From assembly GCF_009600315.1 (NCBI RefSeq), contig NZ_WIWC01000013.1:1-64000 (forward strand): a stretch of DNA of 64,000 bases. The letters run 5' to 3'. The DNA is from Pseudomonas helleri (lineage in GTDB: Bacteria > Pseudomonadota > Gammaproteobacteria > Pseudomonadales > Pseudomonadaceae). The translations under genes and the position numbers were made by a program. Numbering within the stretch: position 1 is the first letter of the stretch; each line of letters opens with the position of its first letter. Under the pieces are notes generated by a model. It saw nothing but the letters and a program-made list of their open reading frames with translations, was not told where the DNA came from and did no database searches. This document shows, piece after piece, positions 55,793 through 64,000 of this stretch.

Positions 55793-57481
55793 CTATTGCG
55801 CAGCCCCTAACGTCAAAAACTCCACCAGTTCTGCCAGCGGCAACGGTTTGCTGATGAAGTAGCCCTGCACCTGGTCGCAGCCAAAGTCGCGTAACAACGA
55901 TAATTGCTCGGGGGTTTCAACGCCTTCAGCGACGACTTCCAGCTCCAGGTTGTGAGCCAGGTTAATCATGGCCAGCACCAGCTTGCGGTTTTCTTCACGG
56001 TTTTCCATGCCGCCTACGAAGCTTTTGTCGATTTTGAGCAAGGCAATGGGCAAGCTGTTGAGGTGAACGAACGATGAAAAGCCCGTGCCGAAGTCATCCA
56101 GCGAGAAGCGCACGCCCAGTCGTCCCAGCGCATCCATCGTTTGTTTAACCAAATCACTGCGCCGCATCACCGCGGTTTCGGTTAATTCGAACTCAAGCCA
56201 GTTGGCTTCAACGCCTCGTTCGGTAATCAGGCGGCTCAGGGTCGATAGCAGCTGACTGTCCTGAAACTGGCGGAACGACAGGTTGACGGCCATATGCAGT
56301 GGCGCCAGCCCGCGCTCGCGCAACGCCTGCATATCACGCAGGGCACGCGAGATAACCCAGTAACCCAGCGGCACAATCAATCCACTTTGCTCGGCCAGTG
56401 GCACGAACTCATTGGGCGCGAGCAATCCGCGTTCGCCATGGCGCCAGCGCACCAACGCCTCTAATCCCACAATCGTCCCCGTGACCAAATCCAGACGCGG
56501 TTGGTAATGCAGCTCCAGTTCGTCACGGCGCAAGGCACGGCGCAGTTCACTTTCAAGGTCAGCCAGGCTGCGGGCATTACGATTGATGCGTTCGTCGAAC
56601 ACATGATAGGTACAGCCCTGGGTGCTTTTGGCCTGTTGCATGGCGATGTGTGCATGCCACATCAATGGATCGGCCCCGGCGTTGACGCGGGCATGGGCTA
56701 TCCCGAGGCTGCACCCGAGCAGCAGGCTTTCGCCGTCGATCCAGTACGGCTCGGACAGCACTTCGATGATGCGTTCGGCCATCCATTCAGCACGCTCGGG
56801 CGCTCGGCGGGTGTCGATCAACAGTGCGAACTCATCACTGCCCAGCCGTGCCAACTGGTCGCCGGCTTCAAGCCTGCTTTTAAGGCGCGCCACGACTTGC
56901 AGAATCAGACGGTCACCGGCCTGATGGCCAAGCGCATCGTTGGCGTGACGGAAATTGTCCAGATCCAGATGCCCGAGCGCCATTCCACGCCCGTCGTTTT
57001 CAGCCAAGCGTACGGCCAGCAAGGTCTGAAAGCCCTGGCGGTTGGCGATACCGGTCAGCGGGTCCTCTTCCGCGAGGCGTTGCAGGGTGTATTCAAGGAT
57101 GCCGCGCTCGCGTACATGGCGCAGGCAACGTCGCAGTACATCAGTGGTCAGGCTGGGCCGGACCAGCCAGTCGCTGACGTCCTGGGGCGAGGTTTCGGGT
57201 TCAGCGTCCAGCAACAATACGGTGGGCAAGCGGCAGCGGCCCGGGGCTGGCTGTAAGGTGGGCGTGGTCAGCAACAATGCGTTTCGGTCATTCTCAAACA
57301 GGTAGCTGACGGACTCCCAGCTTGGCGCGCACAGCAAAATGACTGAACCTCCCATCGGCAGCAGGCACTTGCGTACCAACGCTTCCCAAGAAGGATCTTC
57401 AGCCAGCAAAAGCAAACGCAAGGGTTCGACATGCTCTGACAAGCTAGCTCCCTGGACTCTACACAAATGAGTGATAGGCAT
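55793..57481 (-). CDS. GGDEF-EAL cyclic-di-GMP phosphodiesterase (ProE-like)
   Basis: 562 residues from the ATG at 57481, preceded by GGAG; a longer frame to 57589 is less likely. An N-terminal ~120-residue receiver-like region (LRLLLLAEDPSWEALVRKCL) lacks a clear phosphoacceptor. A GGDEF domain follows, with the degenerate active site RLGSDEFALL (GSDEF instead of GGDEF), probably inactive as a cyclase. The C-terminal EAL domain is intact: GLEALVRWRH, FELTETAVM, LDDFGTGFSS and LKIDKSFV. It should hydrolyse c-di-GMP. The P. aeruginosa counterpart next to rep, PA5295 (ProE), is a phosphodiesterase. Confidence 0.88.
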   Translation of the reverse strand: MPITHLCRVQGASLSEHVEPLRLLLLAEDPSWEALVRKCLLPMGGSVILLCAPSWESVSYLFENDRNALLLTTPTLQPAPGRCRLPTVLLLDAEPETSPQDVSDWLVRPSLTTDVLRRCLRHVRERGILEYTLQRLAEEDPLTGIANRQGFQTLLAVRLAENDGRGMALGHLDLDNFRHANDALGHQAGDRLILQVVARLKSRLEAGDQLARLGSDEFALLIDTRRAPERAEWMAERIIEVLSEPYWIDGESLLLGCSLGIAHARVNAGADPLMWHAHIAMQQAKSTQGCTYHVFDERINRNARSLADLESELRRALRRDELELHYQPRLDLVTGTIVGLEALVRWRHGERGLLAPNEFVPLAEQSGLIVPLGYWVISRALRDMQALRERGLAPLHMAVNLSFRQFQDSQLLSTLSRLITERGVEANWLEFELTETAVMRRSDLVKQTMDALGRLGVRFSLDDFGTGFSSFVHLNSLPIALLKIDKSFVGGMENREENRKLVLAMINLAHNLELEVVAEGVETPEQLSLLRDFGCDQVQGYFISKPLPLAELVEFLTLGAAQ

Positions 57482-57701
57482 TTTGGTGCTCCAGCGAGTC
57501 ATGGCAATGAGACCCTTTGTCCGGAACACGCGACCTGAACCTACCGTAAGGTAGACGTAAAACAAGGGGGTAGCCTGCGACAAACGCACAAAAGCGGCAA
57601 ATTTAGATCAAGAGACGTGTCACACCGTCGCACAGAGGCAGCATTATCTGCACAGCCTGTTAAAATGCTCGCCCTTTTTACACACGACCCCCTAACTCGT
57701 C

Positions 57702-60340
<2,639 letters not shown>

Positions 60341-60347
60341 CCCCCAT

Positions 60348-60447
60348 CTGTAGTCGCTGTCGCAGGCTTCGATGGGCATCACAGCGGCCCTCGCTTCGAA
60401 AGCGAAGGCCCTGCGGTCCTTATCGCAGCCTGCGGCAGCGACTACAG
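60348..60447. repeat. REPIN of a second family
   Basis: CTGTAGTCGCTGTCGCAGGC at the left and GCCTGCGGCAGCGACTACAG at the right, about 100 bp, with an internal hairpin around CGCTTCGAAAGCG. This class differs from the CCCTCACCC elements and is widespread in Pseudomonas. It separates xpt from a convergent gene. Confidence 0.85.
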
Positions 60448-60449
60448 GG

Positions 60450-62381
60450 TTAAGGGTTTACGTTGCGTGTGGCCTCCAGCCCGGCCAGCAACAAACGCTG
60501 ATACAACTCTTCGCGCAGGCCGTCAGGATTTTCCAGCCCCATGCGTTCGAGATGTTCAGGGAAAGCCTGCGGTGCGGGGGCCTCCAGCGTCGCTTTGCCC
60601 AACTCGTAGATCTGCGTGAGCTTGAATTTACTTTTAAGCCAGTTCAATGCCCGCAGAAGGTCTTGTTCCTGCGCGCTGAAATCGCTCCCCAGCGGATACT
60701 CCGGGAATAAATGCGCATGCCGTTCGGCAATCTCCTGAAGTCGCTCCGGGCTATTGTCCGTAAACCGTGGATCAAGGCAAAAGTCCTCCGGCAATTTGCG
60801 GAAGAACTGAGCCTGCGCAATCAGTTCGGTCTGGAAGCGTGAATCGGTGATGTTGAGCAATGCTTCGATCACTTGCCGATCCGTCTTGCCACGCAAGTCC
60901 GCGATGCCGTATTCGGTGATCACTATGTCGCGCAAATGACGCGGGATAGTGCAATGACCGTATTCCCAGACAATATTGGAATTGACCTCCCCACCTGATT
61001 CACGCCAGCTGCGCAGAATGATAATTGAGCGTGCGTCATGTAACGCGTGGCCCTGAGCAACAAAGTTATATTGGCCTCCCACCCCGCTCAGCACTCGGCC
61101 GTCTTCCAACTGATCAGACACTGCGGCCCCGAGTAGCGTCATGGTGAACGCGCTGTTTACAAAGCGGGCATCTCGCCGCTGTAAGCGCTTTAACTCTTCC
61201 TGGCCGTACAACTCGTTGATGTAACTGATTGCGGTCATGTTGAATTCAGTACGTCGACTGAGAGGCAAGGCCCTTAAGCGTTGGTAGAAACTGTCAGGCC
61301 CCAAAATGAACCCGCCGTGAACACAGACGCCATCGGTGTGCAGAGATTCGTCCAGAGTGCCGGCATTGGCCTGGCTCTGGCGCTCGACGTCGGGATAGAC
61401 CTTGCGCCGAACAATGCCCGCATCGACCAATACCATCAGCCCGCTTACAAACATTTCACTGCATCCGTACAAGCCTTGGGCAAAGGAGCTGGTACCACCT
61501 TCGCGCTCAATCAGGCCCTGCCACGGGGTGATATCAATAGCGTCCAGCAGGGCTCGATAGCCTTCGCCGTCGGAGTGCCGCGCGAGTAGAGCCCCGGTCA
61601 ACGCATCACCCATCGAGCCGATACCGATTTGCAATGTTCCGCCATCGCGAATCAAGGTGCTGGTATGGACACCAATAAAGTGGTCTTGAAGCGTCAGCGG
61701 CATATTCGGGGTCGAGAACAAACGTGTGCGCTCAACGTCGTCCATCAGGTAATCGAAGTCAGCGGGTTTAACCTCTGAATCACCGGGCATATACGGCAAG
61801 TCGCCATGAAGCTGGCCCACCATCAGGATGGTTTCGCCTGCGGCTCGACGTTTGGCGATCATGGGCAGTAAATCAAGGGTGATGTCGGGGTTACAACTGA
61901 GGCTTAAGCGGCTGGAATCCTGCGGGTCGCAAGCGATCAACTGCGCAATCAGGTTCAAACCGCAGGCATTGATGTCGCGGGCCGCGTGGCTGTAATTGCT
62001 GCTGACGTAGTCCTGCTGCGCGGGCGGGCTATCCAGCAGGCTGCCCGCCTGCATATAGAATTGCTGAATGTGTATATTGCCCGGCATGCGGTTGTGACGC
62101 AGGTCAGCCAAGTAATCCAGCTCGATATAGTCGCCGAAAACTCTTTCTACAAAAGGCTCAAGAAATCGCTGCTGCAACCCGTCTCCCAGCGGCGGGCGAC
62201 CCAGACTCAAGGCGGTATAAATCGTTAGCTGACGGTCAGGCAAGCCTTTGATCCGCTGATACAGCGCATTGATCAACCGATTGGGCTTACCCAGCCCCAG
62301 CGGAGTACCGAGGTGAATATGGGCTGGCAAACGTGCGAGCAGCTCATCAACTGTGCGCTCGATCGAACAGGACTGCACCAT
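60450..62381 (-). CDS. acetyl-CoA hydrolase/transferase family protein (long form)
   Basis: 643 residues from the ATG at 62381, which has a perfect GGAGG five bases upstream; other in-frame starts extend to 62534. The family's N-terminal and C-terminal CoA-transferase halves are seen, the second with the glutamate-type loop region SGVGGQYNFVAQGHALHDARSIIIL and VVEYGIADLRGKT-like IVITEYGIADLRGKTDRQV. The long form (~640-700 residues) has an extra C-terminal helical part (EYPLGSDFSAQEQDLLRALNWL). It may move CoA between acetate and dicarboxylates or hydrolyse acyl-CoA; substrate unknown. Confidence 0.85.
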   Translation of the reverse strand: MVQSCSIERTVDELLARLPAHIHLGTPLGLGKPNRLINALYQRIKGLPDRQLTIYTALSLGRPPLGDGLQQRFLEPFVERVFGDYIELDYLADLRHNRMPGNIHIQQFYMQAGSLLDSPPAQQDYVSSNYSHAARDINACGLNLIAQLIACDPQDSSRLSLSCNPDITLDLLPMIAKRRAAGETILMVGQLHGDLPYMPGDSEVKPADFDYLMDDVERTRLFSTPNMPLTLQDHFIGVHTSTLIRDGGTLQIGIGSMGDALTGALLARHSDGEGYRALLDAIDITPWQGLIEREGGTSSFAQGLYGCSEMFVSGLMVLVDAGIVRRKVYPDVERQSQANAGTLDESLHTDGVCVHGGFILGPDSFYQRLRALPLSRRTEFNMTAISYINELYGQEELKRLQRRDARFVNSAFTMTLLGAAVSDQLEDGRVLSGVGGQYNFVAQGHALHDARSIIILRSWRESGGEVNSNIVWEYGHCTIPRHLRDIVITEYGIADLRGKTDRQVIEALLNITDSRFQTELIAQAQFFRKLPEDFCLDPRFTDNSPERLQEIAERHAHLFPEYPLGSDFSAQEQDLLRALNWLKSKFKLTQIYELGKATLEAPAPQAFPEHLERMGLENPDGLREELYQRLLLAGLEATRNVNP

Positions 62382-62506
62382 CTGACCCTCCTTTACCATC
62401 CGTGTATAGAGATGTGACAGAGAGTGACTGTAGTTGGTTGCAAAGGCCAGTGGCGTACGCGCAGGTTTGCGCGAACGGAGACAATGGTTTTTTGGGAGGG
62501 AAATGT

Positions 62507-62534
62507 GTGCCCGCGCGTTTAATCGCGCGGGCAC
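62507..62534. terminator. hairpin downstream of the aldehyde dehydrogenase gene
   Basis: A perfect 11-bp stem GTGCCCGCGCG-tttaat-CGCGCGGGCAC, 22 bp after the aldehyde dehydrogenase stop. No U-run follows, so it may act as an mRNA 3' stabiliser as much as a terminator. Confidence 0.6.
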
Positions 62535-62555
62535 GTCATGCTTTGATGCGGGGTG

Positions 62556-64000
62556 TTACAGCTTGATCCAGGTGGATTTCAGCTCGGTGTATTTGTCGAA
62601 CGCATGCAACGACTTGTCGCGGCCATTACCGGATTGCTTGAATCCGCCAAACGGCGCAGTCATGTCACCGCCATCGTACTGGTTAACCCACACGCTACCG
62701 GCCCGCAAGGCTTTGGCAGTCAGGTGTGCCTTGGAGATGTCAGACGTCCACACCGCTGCAGCCAGACCATAAGGGGTGTCGTTGGCAATCTGGATCGCTT
62801 CAGCTGCGGTATCGAAAGAGATGACCGACAGCACAGGGCCAAAGATTTCTTCCTGAGCGATTTTCATGGCATTGCTGACGCCGTCGAAGATGGTCGGCTC
62901 AACGTAAGTACCGCCCGTTTCTTGCAGAATTTGCTTACCGCCCGCGACCAGTTTGGCGCCTTCGCTATGGCCCGACTCGATGTACGACAGCACAGTGTTC
63001 ATTTGCTGTGTATCGACCAGCGCGCCCACCGTGGTTTCAGGGTCCAGTGGGTTGCCTGGCTTCCAGCTTTTAAGGGCTTCAATCACCAACGGCAGGAAGG
63101 TGTCTTTGATCGAACGCTCGACCAGCAGGCGGGAACCTGCGGTGCAGACTTCACCCTGATTGAAGGCGATCGCGCTGGCGGCAGATTCGGCGGCTGCTTT
63201 AAGGTCTGGCGCGTCGGCGAAGACGATGTTCGGGCTTTTTCCACCCGCCTCCAGCCAGATGCGTTTCATGTTCGATTCGCCGGAGTAAATCATCAACTGC
63301 TTGGCAATTTTGGTCGAGCCGGTGAACACCAGCGTGTCGACATCCATGTGCAAGGCCAGCGCTTTGCCGACGGTGTGACCGTAACCGGGCAGAACGTTAA
63401 GAACGCCTGCGGGAATACCTGCCTCAACAGCCAGTGCAGCAATTCGGATGGCCGTCAGTGGCGATTTTTCCGAAGGTTTGAGGATCACCGAGTTACCGGT
63501 GGACAACGCAGGCCCCAGTTTCCAGCACGCCATCATCAGCGGGAAGTTCCACGGCACAATGGCGCCGACCACGCCAACGGCTTCACGGGTCACCAGACCC
63601 AATTGGTCATGGGGGGTGGCGGCCACTTCATCGTAAATTTTGTCGATGGCTTCACCGCTCCAGCTCAGTGCACCGGCGGCGCCGGGTACGTCGATATGCA
63701 GCGAATCGCTAATTGGCTTGCCCATGTCCAGGGTTTCAAGAAGCGCCAGCTCCTCGGCGTTTTGCTTGAGCAGATCGGCAAAACGAATCATCACCGCTTT
63801 ACGCTTGGCAGGTGCCAACCGTGACCAGACACCTGATTCGAAAGTTTTGCGGGCATTTTCAACAGCGCGCTGAGCGTCTGCGGCATCGCAACTGGCGACT
63901 TTGCCCAGCAAGCGGCCGTCGACCGGGCTGAGGCACTCGAATGTTTCATTGGAGACTGCGTTGGTGTATTCACCGTTGATAAACGCACGACCTTCGATTT
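62556..64000 (-). CDS. aldehyde dehydrogenase, KauB/PuuC-like (5' end outside the window)
   Basis: At least 481 residues; the open frame runs off the right edge, where it still reads IEGRAFINGEYTNAVSNETF, so only a few N-terminal residues are missing. The NAD(P) site region is PSEKSPLTAIR and FTGSTKIAKQL, the catalytic Glu is in WLEAGGKSPN and the Cys in NQGEVCTAGSR. Sequence style matches KauB/PuuC enzymes that oxidise 4-guanidinobutyraldehyde, gamma-glutamyl-aminobutyraldehyde or betaine-type aldehydes. Polyamine catabolism is the likely role. Confidence 0.9.
   Translation of the reverse strand, partial: IEGRAFINGEYTNAVSNETFECLSPVDGRLLGKVASCDAADAQRAVENARKTFESGVWSRLAPAKRKAVMIRFADLLKQNAEELALLETLDMGKPISDSLHIDVPGAAGALSWSGEAIDKIYDEVAATPHDQLGLVTREAVGVVGAIVPWNFPLMMACWKLGPALSTGNSVILKPSEKSPLTAIRIAALAVEAGIPAGVLNVLPGYGHTVGKALALHMDVDTLVFTGSTKIAKQLMIYSGESNMKRIWLEAGGKSPNIVFADAPDLKAAAESAASAIAFNQGEVCTAGSRLLVERSIKDTFLPLVIEALKSWKPGNPLDPETTVGALVDTQQMNTVLSYIESGHSEGAKLVAGGKQILQETGGTYVEPTIFDGVSNAMKIAQEEIFGPVLSVISFDTAAEAIQIANDTPYGLAAAVWTSDISKAHLTAKALRAGSVWVNQYDGGDMTAPFGGFKQSGNGRDKSLHAFDKYTELKSTWIKL

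Noticed and set aside
62553..63824. 423-codon plus-strand frame opposite the aldehyde dehydrogenase
   Set aside because: Antisense shadow; the minus-strand protein has all catalytic residues of the family.

Overview
The window is a gene-dense stretch of Pseudomonas chromosome. The identification rests on gene content and order: phoBR, serA next to a D-2-hydroxyglutarate dehydrogenase-type gene, rppH-ptsP, oscA-sbp-cysTWA, cyaA/rnk/cyaY-lptM-lysA-dapF-DUF484-xerC-yigB, sutA, glnK-amtB, comM and rep-xpt. Intergenic repeats of the Pseudomonas REPIN type support it. By content it looks like the fluorescens lineage in the broad sense; the species cannot be fixed from the sequence alone.

Layout. 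0.2-6.4 kb: a lone 2-oxoglutarate/Fe(II) oxygenase-type gene, a thioredoxin-like membrane protein, a monoacylglycerol-lipase-like hydrolase, a CNNM/CorC-type CBS protein, and phoR/phoB with a Pho box. 6.5-11.2 kb: a DUF5924 membrane protein, then a four-gene MCE lipid-transport operon (STAS-permease, ATPase, MCE protein, lipoprotein). 11.2-18 kb: amino-acid and serine metabolism (a very short periplasmic binding protein, DUF4399, serA, D2HGDH-like, FAH-family, ilvA). 18-24 kb: HAD-IB phosphatase, rppH, ptsP, SulP transporter, DOPA-dioxygenase-family gene. 24-30.4 kb: a BetT-type choline carrier with a BetI-like operator, a small DUF6124-like gene behind a strikingly structured leader, a Gph-like phosphatase, a gamma-carbonic anhydrase homologue, prlC and yheV. 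30.4-34.6 kb: the sulfate import operon oscA-sbp-cysT-cysW-cysA. 34.9-42.6 kb: the cyaA-to-yigB neighbourhood, in which cyaA lacks its C-terminal half. 42.6-50 kb: sutA, amtB/glnK, ubiK, comM, a LysR regulator and a MATE exporter. 50.1-55.8 kb: a compact six-gene membrane-lipid cluster. 55.8-64 kb: a GGDEF-EAL phosphodiesterase, rep, xpt, an acetyl-CoA hydrolase/transferase and a partial KauB-type aldehyde dehydrogenase.

The most interesting system is the 50.1-55.8 kb cluster. It encodes a CDP-alcohol phosphatidyltransferase, a hydrolase-methyltransferase fusion, a PAP2-dual-specificity-phosphatase fusion, an unrecognised small membrane protein, a PlsC-type acyltransferase and a CdsA-type cytidylyltransferase. 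Four of them match the architecture of the uncharacterised E. coli YnbA/YnbB/YnbC/YnbD set. Together they could run from lysophosphatidate to a dephosphorylated, possibly methylated, phospholipid. Other notable observations are a candidate structured RNA with a UUCG hairpin and possible pseudoknot upstream of the small gene at 26.5 kb, a catalytic-domain-only adenylate cyclase, a periplasmic binding protein missing most of one lobe, two opposed Pho-box-like sites between phoB and its divergent neighbour, and a REPIN with an internal 64-bp tandem duplication.
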